Positions 12,592 to 22,854 of a stretch of DNA of 64,000 nt are shown here, in pieces. The stretch is taken from the NCBI GenBank assembly GCA_034359265.1, contig CP136890.1:92219501-92283500 (forward strand), given 5' to 3'. The translations under genes were made by a program, and so were the position numbers. This DNA comes from Canna indica. Lineage: Eukaryota; Streptophyta; Magnoliopsida; Zingiberales; Cannaceae. A model generated the notes under the pieces. The model was given only the letters and a program-made list of their open reading frames with translations, searched no databases and was not told where the DNA came from. Every line of letters begins with the position of its first letter. Position 1 is the stretch's first letter.

Positions 12592-12600
12592 TTTATATAG
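12592..12600 (+). promoter_or_regulatory. putative TATA box of the CACTA transposase gene
   Basis: TTTATATAGGGC follows the last subterminal repeat. The same TTATATAGGGC context is kept in the nested copy (minus strand near 17958-17970) and in the second element (32634-32646), so it is the likely family promoter. A splice-like CAG|GTATGT near 12720 suggests a leader intron. Confidence 0.5.
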
Positions 12601-13025
12601 GGCACCAGTCGCGCGCCCGACCCTTCTTCCTCCCGCTGCTCTTGCCTCTCGCCGTCGCTGTCGCTGCTGCCGACGTCGACGCCTCTCGCCGCCGCTGCCG
12701 CTGCTGCCGTCTTGTTCAGGTATGTTGATCGGTCGGCCGGCTCTTCACTAGGTTTCGGCCGGCGGGAATCAATCCGACCGAAACCCTATTTCTAGGGTTT
12801 CGGCCGGCGGCGGTCGGCCTATGGCCGCCTCCGGACCTTCTACAGTGGCCGGACAGTGTGTTCGGCCACTGTACGCCGGCGCTGGAGGGTGGACTCCGGC
12901 GCCGGAATTTATAATTATATATATATATATATTATATTGTTTTATAATGGTTAATTAATTGTTTTATAATTGTTAATAAATTGTTTAGATTAATTATTTA
13001 ATTTGTTAGATTAATTATTAGAGTT

Positions 13026-13310
13026 TAGATTAATTTCGGACGCGCGCCGGAATCGTCCACTTCGGATGCGCGCCGGTTTGTCCACTTCGGACGCGCGCCG
13101 GAATCGTCCAATTCGGACTCGCGCCGGAATCATCCACTTCGGACGTGCGCCAGAATTGTCCAATTCGGACTCGCGCCGGAACCGTCCACTTCGGACGCGC
13201 GCCGGAATCGTCCAATTCGGACTCGCGCTAGAATCGTCCACTTCAGACTCGCGCCGGAATCGTCCAATTCGGACGCGCGCCGAAATCGTCCAATATGGAC
13301 TCGAACTGTC
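13026..13310. repeat. 26-bp GC-rich minisatellite in the CACTA leader
   Basis: About ten tandem units on the pattern TTCGGACNCGCGCCGGAATC followed by GTCCAC or GTCCAA. The inverted counterpart is at 17281-17515 in the nested copy. A shorter, decayed version (about five units) lies near 33117-33265. Open frames through it are artefacts of the periodicity. Confidence 0.9.
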
Positions 13311-13500
13311 TCAAAACATTTAGAAAACAATCATCCATCCGACGATTTGATATGTTTCACGTACGCATCGACGAATCGGATATGATTTAGCAAAACCTTA
13401 GATCCGTTCGGGAATTGTATGTTCGTGTAAAAGAAGTAGATGATCTTTTATACGACGTACAATTCTTGAATTGTCCCTGATTGGACAATTTGGGAATATA

Positions 13501-13690
13501 GTTATTTGTACTGCACTTACGTTTTTATTTTAACTGTTAACTAATTATTCTAAAATTCGGCAACATCTCTCTTGTTCTCCGATATGCGCCCAGATGATAT
13601 GCGTATTCGGAGAACTGTAGGGAGATGCTGTCGAAATTTAGAATAATTAGTTAACAGTTAAAATAAAAACGTAAGTGCAGTACGAATAAC
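13501..13690. repeat. long imperfect hairpin upstream of ORF1
   Basis: The two halves (13501 to about 13590, and about 13600 to 13690) are reverse complements with few mismatches. The outer ends are GTTATTTGTACTGCACTTAC and GTAAGTGCAGTACGAATAAC; the apex is near CCCAGATGATATGCG. The second element keeps the structure at about 33468-33656. It ends 75 bp before the ORF1 ATG, so in RNA it would form a long leader stem. Confidence 0.9.
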
Positions 13691-14939
13691 ATAAATCCCG
13701 AATGGAATAGGACAATCTCACCTAAAGACATTAACCAAAGAAATTGTCATTGATTGACAGAATCATGTCGGCTGATCGAAGTTGGATGTACCGACGTCTT
13801 GATCGTGGAGCTTTAACGAATGAGTTTCGATTAGGCGTAACGTACTTCCTAAATTTCGCCTATTCGAATCGTAATTTCGTTAGCATGGGTGATCAAATCC
13901 GATGTCCGTGCCGCATTTGTTCAAATGGACAATTTTTGGATCGGGAGACTGTCACTCTGCATCTATATAGCAAAGGATTTGCACCAAGATATTTTATATG
14001 GACTTGTCACGGGCAGTCACGCGAAGTCGGGACGTCGAGCAATCCTCTCGTTCAGACATATGGTGAATCTTCCTCTGCTGGTGCTTCTTCATCCGGTCAA
14101 TGTAATCCCTATAGAACTATGATACTTGATAGTCTTGGGGGTCAATTCCGCCTGAATAATAATATTGATCGGCCAGTTCTTCAGACATCAGTCCCACCAG
14201 ATACTACAGCGGTTGATATCACAGAAGTAGGGGCTGCGGTAGAGATTGAATCACCGAATAAAGAAGCTGCAGAATTTTATGAGATGTTGAAAGCTGCCGA
14301 TGAACCTTTGTATGAGAATTGTCCTAAATACACTAGGTTTTCAGCAATGACACAGCTCTTAAACATCAAGGCCGATTGTAATATCAGCGGAGTTGCGTAT
14401 GATCGGATTGCTGCCTACTGATAACAAGTTTGAGCCTACTTTTTATAAGACTAAAAAGCTAATGAGAAAATTGGGGCTTGGGTACGAAAAAATACACGCG
14501 TGCCAAAATAACTGCATTTTATATTATAAAGAAAATGTGCAGTTGGATAAATGCCCTGTATGTCAACACCCTCGTTACAAGGAGAAGAAATCGGTCCGAC
14601 AGAAAAATATCCCGTTTAAGGTGTTTCGGTATTTTTCACTAACACCGAGGCTTCAAAGATTATTCATGTCGGAAAAGACAGCCCCCTACATGAGTTGGCA
14701 TGCAAGAAGTCGTGATGATACAGTAATGACTCATCCATCTGACAGTGAAGCATGGAAACATTTGGATACATGTTATCCTTCATTTGCTATGGATACTAGA
14801 AATATCAGATTGGGATTGTGCACAGATGGTTTTAATCTGTTTGGACATTCTGCAACTCCTTATTCAGTTTGGCTAGTGCTCCTGACAGTTTATAATTTGC
14901 CACCGTCAATGTGCATGAACACTACTAGAAAAATGGTCA

Positions 14940-15320
14940 TCAGCAACGGCTGATGCCGTTGCTGAGCCGTTGCTGAAGAGAATCAGCAACGGCTGAGCCA
15001 TTGCAATAGCGTCGTGACAGAAAGTCGCGTTGCTGATGACTTAGCAACGGATCCGCAATGGCCGCTCGGGCCGTCGCTCAAAACATTATCAGCAACGGCC
15101 GCTGGGCCGTCGCTAAAAATATTATCAGCAACGGTTTTGCCACAGACCCGGAGCCGTTGCTGATACCATTAATAGCAACGGCCGCTGAGTCCGTAGCAAC
15201 ACCGTTAGTAAAACTCCGTCGCTAAGCCGTTGCTGTAGGTCATCAGCAACAGCTTTCGATACACTTTTAGCCACGGCTTTCCCACGGACGCCCGTGGGAA
15301 AGCCGTTGCTGATGACCTAT
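14940..15320. repeat. 3' subterminal repeats of the nested CACTA element
   Basis: CAGCAACGG / CCGTTGCTG units matching 22468-22835 in inverted orientation, ending with the strong hairpin around CTTTCCCACGG / CCGTGGGAAAG near 15278-15306. Confidence 0.88.
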
Positions 15321-15633
15321 ACCTGCAACCAGAAAATTTGAAAATTTCAAATTTCCATTGATACATTGATACATTTATCTGATACATAACTCATACACCC
15401 ATACCCTCATACACACATTCATTCACACATCACAAACATCTCATACACATTCATTCACACATCACAAACACACCAAGATATACATCAAAACAATTATATT
15501 TATATTCATAATTATCCACGATAGTATAAACACAATTCAAATGCAAAATTGAAGTATCAACATCTCAGTAACATAGTCAATATAAATTAAACAAGTTCAA
15601 TATCTCAGTAACAAAGTCAATATAAACAAAATC

Positions 15634-16990
15634 TCACGATGACGATGGAGGATGGCCTGGATCATATGGCGGGGTCTGGAGTGCTCGAGTGTACACCGGC
15701 GTGGACTGACTCGAGGATGATGGATTAGATGATGCCGAAGAGATGCCTGCTTCGGGATGACCCGACAAGTTGCGTAGCATAGCTTCTATATTCGCCATCG
15801 TCTGACTGTGGCGCTCCATCAACTCAGTCTGACGCGCGACCGTCTCCTCTAGTGTCCTTATCCTATTACTATGATCATAACTGGATCTGTAGGTGGACGG
15901 CCGCTCACCAGCGACCGGAGGGGTCGGTGCCCCAAGTGGCCGTAGTACGGCTCGCGCATGACCACTATTTGCGAAGCCATATACGCGGCCATGGTCCCAG
16001 CCACCTGCGGCCTCGACCCACGATGCTGCGTCAAAGTCCTCGGGGGTACCCCCACGCTGCACCACCGTCTGGCTGTAGGTCTCCTACTCGAGTTTGATTT
16101 TTTGTTTAATATTTATCATAAAACTTAAATTATAAATATATAATGAATAATTTAAACAAATATATAATTACCATAATGTATGCAGCGCGGTTGTGGATGT
16201 ACTCCCCATTCCCATGTGCTCGACGGTGAGTCCGCTCAAACACCGCCATCGGGGAGGGTCGCTGGACACTCCCGTCATCCGACACCGTCGTCTACATTTA
16301 CAAAACAAATACATTAATTAGTACACATAATAACAAATAAAATATATAATTAAAAGATATACTTACCATACAGTTTGCGTGCACTGCAAATGCAACAGAG
16401 CCGCCGGTGTGACGCGCTGCTCCCCCCGACATGCGATTTCTAGCCGCATTCCGAGAAACCTCCTGCCATCGATCCATCGACCATATCCCCACGAGCTGGT
16501 CCCATATATCCGGAGTAATCCAACCGGGGCCGTATCCCCGAGTATCCGCGATGTTAGTGGTCCCAGCTCGGGCCATCGCCTGGGACCGAGCCTGCCCCAG
16601 CTGCCCGTTGTACCTTGCCCGGGAAATAGCCTCCCAGGCAGCGTAAATGAAGGGCCTCTGGTCCTCGGCCCATGTATAGCGAGCCTGCAAAATAATAATA
16701 TCAGTACCAATATTAATATATCATCATGCATGTAAAAAAAAATATAATACGTGCATCAAACTCGCGCCATAACATGTCGACGTGCTCGCTAGGCACGTGA
16801 GGCCACGTAGGCCATGCCCCGTGCATGTATCGTCGAATAGTAGAAGAAATGCTCCTCGGCACTTCTTCTTGCTCGAACCTGCACAACAAAAATAAATTTT
16901 AATATTATATTATGATATAATGAATTTGTAATGATTCATAATTCATGATATATTACGTACCGCTCCCCAATCACGCTAATCAATCTACGT
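15634..16990 (-). pseudogene. ORF2 (TNPA-like) copy lacking its first exon
   Basis: Minus-strand exons corresponding to ORF2 exons 5 to 2 are 15634-16083, 16172-16291, 16367-16684 and 16755-16878, all with matching lengths and splice sites. Exon 1 is reduced to about 30 bp (16961-16990), because the internal deletion removed its ATG and Arg-rich region. Coding sequence in exons 2-5 is otherwise open and very close to 20930-22169. Any protein would need a start in fused leader sequence. It is antisense to the host element's ORF1. Confidence 0.85.
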
Positions 16991-17280
16991 ATCGGAGAAC
17001 AAGAGAGATGTTGCCGAATTTTAGAATAATTAGTTAACAGTTAAAATAAAAACGTAAGTGCAGTACAAATAACTATATTCCCAAATTGTCCAATAAGGGA
17101 CAATTCAAGAATTGTACGTCGTATAAAAGATCATCTACTTCTTTTACACGAACATACAATCCCCGAACGGATCTAAGGTTTGGCTAAATCATATCCGATT
17201 CGTCGATGCGTACGTGAAACATATCAACTCGTCGGATGGATGATTATTTTCTAAATGTTTCGAGACAGTTCGAGTCCATA

Positions 17281-17515
17281 TTGGACGATTTTGGCGCGCG
17301 TCCGAAGTGGACGATTCCGGCGCGAGTCCGAAGTGGACGATTCCGACGCGAGTCCGAATTGGACGATTCTGACGCGCGTCCAAAGTGGACGATTCCGGCG
17401 CGAGTCCGAATTGGACGATTCCGGCGCGCGTCCGAAGTGGACGATTCCGGCGCGAGTCCGAATTGGACGATTCCGGCGCGCGTCCGAAGTGGACGATTCC
17501 GGCGCGCGTCCGAAA
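17281..17515. repeat. 26-bp minisatellite of the nested element
   Basis: Inverted counterpart of 13026-13310 with about nine units. Adjacent at 17613-17661 is an (AT)n run that matches, expanded, the short AT run at 12913-12935. Confidence 0.88.
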
Positions 17516-17607
17516 TTAATCTAAACCCTAATAATTAATCTAACAAATTAAACAATTAATCTAAACAATTAATTAACATTTATAAAATAATTAATTAACA
17601 ATTTCAA

Positions 17608-17663
<56 letters not shown>

Positions 17664-17967
17664 CGGCGCCGGAGTCCACCCTCCGGCGCCGGCGTACAGT
17701 GGCCGGACACACTGTCCGGCCACTGTAGAAGGTCCGGCGGCGGCCATAGGCCGACCGCCGCCGGCCGAAACCCTAGAAATAGGGTTTCGATCGGATTTTA
17801 ACATCTCCGGCCGAAACGGTATAGGCCGGCCGATCAACATACCGGGAGCAGCGGCAGCGGCGCGGCGGCGAGAGGCGTCGGCAGCAGCGACGAGAGGTGT
17901 CGGCAGGAGCGGCGGCGGCAGCAGCGGGAGGAAGAAGGGTCGGGCGCGAGAGTGTGCCCTATATAAA

Positions 17968-18250
17968 CTTATCAGCAACGGCTCACTCGCCCGTTAGAAA
18001 GCCGTTGCTGATAAGTTATCATCAGCAACGACTCACTTGTCCGTTAGAAAGCCGTTGCTGATATTTTAATTATCAGCAACGGCTCGCCTTTCCGTCAGAC
18101 AGCCGTTGCTGATAATTAAAATAATCCGCAACGGCTCGGTTGTCCGTTAGAACGCCGTTGCAGATACAAATATCTGCAACGGCTCGGGCGGCCGTAAGAA
18201 CGCCGTTGCAAATAGCAACGGCTTGAGCGTCCGTTGCTGAAGACCAAGTT
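17968..18250. repeat. 5' subterminal repeats of the nested CACTA element
   Basis: Inverted-repeat units CAGCAACGG...CCGTTGCTG mirroring 12304-12590, in reverse orientation. Confidence 0.88.
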
Positions 18251-20633
18251 TCTAGTAGTGGAAAGATGAATTTATTTATCTTTCTATGATTATTCCGGGT
18301 CCTAAGGGTCCGCGAAAAGAAATTGACATATTTCTCAGACCCTTGATAGATGAATTGAAAACATTGTGGACTGAGGGAGCTGTCACTTATGATTGTCATC
18401 GGAAGCAAAACTTCAATTTAAAGGCCGCGGTCTTGTGGACAATCAATGATTTCCCCGCGTACGGCATGTTGTCGGGTTGGAGCACTCACGGTCGACTCTC
18501 TTGCCCGTATTGTATGGAACACTCTAAATCAATCAGTCTTCAGAACGGACGAAAAATCTCATTCTTTGATTATCATCGTCGATTCCTACCGGTTCATCAC
18601 CAGTATCGAAGGAATCGTAATAAATTTATTAAGGGCAGAGTCGAAAGAGATGGGCCACCACCGATGTTGTCTGGTGAACAAATGTTAGCACGTGTTTCAG
18701 CACTTCCAGATATAGTATTTGGTCGCAATGAAAGAGTGTCAGGTTTTGTCCAAACACACAACTGGGTGAAAAAAAGTATCTTTTGGGAATTGCCCTATTG
18801 GAGTTCATTATTGATTCGACATAATTTAGATGCCATGCACATTGAAAAAAATGTGTTTGATAATATTTTCAACACTGTGATGGATATTTCGGGAAAAACT
18901 AAAGATAATGTCAAAGCCCGACATGATCTGAAAATACTTTGTAAAAGACCAGAGTTGGAGTTACAAGAGGTCAACGGACGATATCTGAAATCGAAGGCCC
19001 TATATGTGTTAAATAAACAACAGATCAAAGATGTTTGTCAATGGGTAAAAGAACTCAGATTACCCGATGGATATGCTTCAAACTTATCTCAATGTGTGAA
19101 CGTCGATGATTGCAAAATATCAGGGATGAAGAGCCATGATTGTCATGTATTCATGCAGAGATTACTTCCGATCGCATTTCGAGATCTTCTACCTGATAAT
19201 ATTTGGGGTCCGTTGACTGAATTAAGTATGTTTTTTAGAAGCATCTGTGCAAATGTCCTTCGAGTCGAAGATATGTCAACACTTGAAAATAATATTGTTG
19301 AAATCATATGCAAGCTGGAGCAGTTTTCCCTCCTGCATTTTTTGACTCGATGGAGCATCTACCAATACACTTGGCATACGAGGCACGAGTTGGTGGCCCC
19401 GTTCAATATCGTTGGATGTACTTATTTGAAAGATAAATGAATCGTCTGAAGAAAAAAGTAAAGAACACCGCAGCTGTTGAAGGATCAATATCTGAATCGT
19501 ATATCATCCAAGAAATTTTAACATTCTGCTCATTTTACTTTGAATCGACAGTACAGACAAGATTTGATCGTCTTCCACGTAACGACGACGGGGGTGTTCG
19601 ACATTCAGATGGACGTTTAAATATATTTTGTCACTCTGGTCGTGCTTTTGGTTCTCGTCCATCTCGACACTTAAGCGATGAAGAGTATCATTTGGCACAC
19701 TTGTATGTATTACTCAATTGTCCAGAGATTGAACAATTCATTGAAATATTTGACATTGAGATGGTGCAAAAATACTCTATTCACAACGATCAAGAATTGG
19801 AGAGATTACGGAATCGTGATTTCCCTACTTGGATTCAGACTTACAGCAAAGATCACAGAGCTGAAATAGATGAAAAAATATTTGAGTTTGTTAGTGGATC
19901 GTCGAGACTTGTGTCGTGCTATAGCGGATATTTTGTTAACGGGTATAAATTTCACACGGTTGAATATTCATTTGCAAAAAAGACGATGAATGCTGGGGTC
20001 TGCGTGAAAGGGACAACCTATGTTGAATGTGATATGGATTTTTATGGACTGGTGAAAGAAGTGATAGAGTTGCACTACTTCGGCTTGAAATGAGTGATCC
20101 TATTTAGATGTCATTGGTTCGATACAACAAAAAGTGGCATGAAAGTTCATCCAAAATACAAACTTGTTGAGGTTAATTACAAATCGAAATTGGCAGCAAA
20201 TGAGCCTTTTATATTGGCATCACAAGCCGAACAAGTATATTACGCGAAGTATCCGGCTCGAAATAAAGATAGAGCAGATTGGCGTGTAGTCTGTAAGACA
20301 AAAGGTAGAGGAAAAATTGATCCGATAGTAGGAGAAAATAATCCTCATGGTTTCTATCAAGAAGATGATCTTCCTGTTGTGGATCGTATTATTCCAATAC
20401 TCGAGGATGCAGACACAACGTCAATTCAATTAGAAGTTGAATATGCTGATGATGACGATCATTAAATTGAGGAAGCTGGAGATGAAGAAGATGAAGAAGA
20501 GGAAGAAGAGGAAGAAGAAGAAGAATTCGAAGACTATTATTCAGATGATGAAGAATAATTATAAAGTATATATTTTATTAAATATATCTCTACTATTTAT
20601 ACAATAATCTGATTATATGTCTGTTCGACAAAT

Positions 20634-22169
20634 ATGTCTGGTCGTGGTTATCGACGCAGGAGAGTTTCGGAGTCTCCGATCGGTGAGACTCCAGCACTTA
20701 CTCATGCTGCTGATCCTCCTGTTGCTGATCCTCATGAGGATGATACTGTCGAGGCTAGTACATCTAGACGTAGGCGGCCACGCGGGCCGAACAGGTGGCA
20801 GCCTCCACCAGGCACAGAGTCACGTAGATTGATTAGCGTGATTGGGGAGCGGTAATATATCATGAATTATAAATCATTACAAATTCATTATATCATAATA
20901 TAATATTAAAATTTATTTTTGTTGTGCAGGTTCGAGCAAGAAGAAGTGCCGAGGAGCATTTCTTCTACTATTCGACGATACATGCACGAGGCATGGCCTA
21001 CGTGGTCTCACGTGCCTAGCGAGCACGTCGACATGTTATGGCGCGAGTTTGAGGCACGTATTATTATTATTATTTACATGCATGATGATATATTAATATT
21101 GGTACTGATATTATTATTTTGCAGGCTCGCTATACATGGGCCGAGGACCAGAGGCCCTTCATTTACGCTGTCTGGGAGGCTATTTCCCGGGCAAGGTACA
21201 ACGGGCAGCTGGGGCAGGCTCGGTCCCAAGCGATGGCCCGAGCTGGGACCACTAACATCGCGGAGACTCGGGGATACGGCCCCGGTTGGATTACTCCGGA
21301 TATATGGGACCAGCTCGTGGGGATATGGTCGACGGATCGATGGCAGGAGGTTTCTCGGAATGCGGCTAGAAATCGCATGTCGGGGGGAGCAGCGCGTCAC
21401 ACCGGCGGCTCTGTTGCATTTGCAGTGCACGCAAACCGTATGGTAAGTATATCTTTTAATTATATATTTTATTTGTTATTATGTGTACTAATTAATGTAT
21501 TTGTTTTGTAAATGTAGACGACGGTGTCGGATGACGGGAGTGTCCAGCGACCCTCCCCGATGGCGGTGTTTGAGCGGACTCACCGTCGAGCACATAGGAC
21601 GGGGGAGTACATCCACAACCGCGCTGCATACATTATGGTAATTATATATTTGTTTAAATTATTCATTATATATTTATAATTTAAGTTTTATGATAAATAT
21701 TAAACAAAAAATCAAACTCGAGTAGGAGACCTACAGCCAGACGGTGGTGCAGCGCGGGGGTACCCCCGAGGACTTTGACGCAGCATTGTGGGTCGAGGCC
21801 GCAGGTGGCTGGGACCATGGCCGCGTATATGGCTTCGCATATAGTGGTCATGCGCGAGACGTACTAGGGCCACTTGGGGCACCGACCCCTCCGGTCGCTG
21901 GTGAGCGGCCGTCCACCTCCAGATCCAGTTATGATCATAGTAATAGGATAAGGACACTAGAGGAGACGGTCGCGCGTCAGACTGAGATGATGGAGCGCCA
22001 GAGTCAGACGATGGCGAATATAGAAGCTATGCTACGCAACTTGTCAGGTCATCCCGAAGCAGACATCTCTTCGGCATCATCTAATCCATCGTCCTCGAGT
22101 CAGTCCACGCCGGTGTACACTCAAGCGCTCCAGACCCCGCCATATAATCCAGACCATCCTCCATCGTGA
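20634..22169 (+). CDS. CACTA ORF2, TNPA-like DNA-binding protein (five exons, apparently intact)
   Basis: Exons are 20634-20851, 20930-21053, 21125-21442, 21518-21637 and 21726-22169, all in frame, giving about 418 aa. The N-terminus is Arg-rich (GRGYRRRR; SRRRRPRGPNRW). Exon 3 begins ARYTWAED and has the conserved block WITPDIWDQLVGIW. Exon 5 has a leucine-periodic segment (IRTLEETVARQTEMMERQSQ) that could be a coiled coil, followed by a Ser/Pro-rich tail. Exon 2 seems to end at a GC donor (GAG|GCACGT). In En/Spm this second product binds subterminal repeats and bridges the ends. By position and composition this is its counterpart, but I assign it by family, not by a diagnostic motif. Unlike ORF1 it shows no stop or frameshift. 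Confidence 0.78.
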
Positions 22170-22467
22170 TCGTGAGATTTTTTGTTTGGATATTGAACTT
22201 GTTTAACTTATTTTGTTTGGATATTGATACTTCAATTTTGCATTTGAATTGTTTTTATACTATCGTGGATAATTATCAATATAAATATAATTGTTTTGAT
22301 GTATATCTTGGTGTGTTTGTGATGTGTGAATGAATGTGTATGAGGTGTTTGTGATGTGTGAATGAATGTGTGTATGAGGGTATGGGTGTGTGAGTTATGT
22401 ATCAGATAAATGTATCAATGTATCAATGGAAATTTGAAATTTTCAAATTTTCTGTTTGAAGGTATAC

Positions 22468-22835
22468 GTCATCAGCAACGGCTTTCCCACGGGCGTCCGT
22501 GGGAAAGCCGTTGCTACAAGTGTATCGAAAGCCGTTGCTGATGACCTACAGCAACGGCTTAGCGACAGAGTTTTACTAACGGTGTTGCTACGGACTCAGC
22601 GGCCGTTGCTATTAATGTTATCAGCAACGGCTCTGGGTATGTGGCAAAACCGTTGCTGATAATATTTTTAGCGACGGCCCGAGCGGCCGTTGCTGATAAT
22701 GTTTTGAGCGACGACCCGAGCGGCCGTCGCTGATCCGTTGCTACGTTATCAGCAACGCGACTTTCTGTCACGGCGCTATTGCAACGGCGCGGCCGTTGCT
22801 GATTCCCTTCAGCAACGGTATCAGCCGTTGCTGAT
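22468..22835. repeat. 3' subterminal repeat array of the CACTA element
   Basis: About eight CAGCAACGG / CCGTTGCTG inverted units with variable centres, such as CTTTCCCACGG and AAACCGTTGCTG. These are the likely binding sites of the ORF2 protein. Confidence 0.9.
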
Positions 22836-22854
22836 GCCCATTTTTCTAGTAGTG

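Larger units (their letters stand above)
14930..18260 (-). mobile_element. nested non-autonomous CACTA element (deletion derivative), inverted
   Basis: The ends CACTACTAGAAA and TTTCTAGTAGTG are flanked by the 3-bp duplication GAA (14927-14929, 18261-18263). Removing it restores the ORF1 frame: codons S-M-C-M-K-D-E-F, as seen uninterrupted near 34891-34915. Read on the minus strand it has the family 5' end and leader (18260 to about 16990), then jumps straight to the end of ORF2 exon 1 (about 16990-16961) and on to the family 3' end. The whole transposase gene is missing, as in a dSpm-type derivative. It lies in opposite orientation to its host element. Confidence 0.95.
13765..20558 (+). pseudogene. 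CACTA transposase (TNPD/TNP2-like, Transposase_21), multiply broken
   Basis: ATG at 13765. The first ~75 codons match the Transpos_assoc domain (Cys pairs in CPCRIC). The Transposase_21/TNP2 core follows through 14929 and resumes at 18261, with KIHACQNNCILYY, CPVCQHPRY, MSWHARSRDD, MIIPGPKGP and CPYCMEHSK. DUF4218-like sequence (HDCHVFMQRLLPIAF) lies near 19135 and a DUF4216-like end with a Glu/Asp-rich tail near 20040-20558. Lesions are a ~22-bp deletion near 14413 (frameshift, judged against the second element), the nested insertion at 14930, a frameshift near 19322, TAA near 19434, TGA at 20091 and TAA at 20463 (GAA in the second element). It cannot make transposase. It catalyses cut-and-paste excision in intact relatives. 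Confidence 0.93.
12286..22854 (+). mobile_element. CACTA (En/Spm-type) DNA transposon, 10.6 kb, with a nested sibling
   Basis: The left end CACTACTAGAAA and right end TTTCTAGTAGTG are flanked by the 3-bp duplication AAT (12283-12285, 22855-22857). Inside, in order: 5' subterminal hairpin repeats, GC-rich leader, 26-bp minisatellite, a long hairpin, ORF1 transposase (13765-20558, broken), ORF2 TNPA-like gene (20634-22169, apparently intact) and 3' subterminal repeats. The insertion site is inside the copia pol reading frame. A 3.3-kb inverted deletion derivative of the same family is inserted in ORF1. Confidence 0.97.

Noticed and set aside
12304..12600. CRISPR-like regularly spaced repeats
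   Set aside because: The CAGCAACGG units are inverted-repeat subterminal sites of a CACTA element with TIRs and TSD; spacers are not unique, and this is a plant genome.
13011..13323. Open frames with repeating WTIPARVRIGRFRRASE-like peptides (also 17189-17538)
   Set aside because: They arise from the 26-bp minisatellite, which is open in several frames on both strands, with no start context or flanking coding signal.
16363..16735. Overlapping 118-130 codon frames in the CACTA ORF2 region (also 21074-21511)
   Set aside because: Only the frame continuous with the spliced ORF2 exons is kept; the others are shadows.
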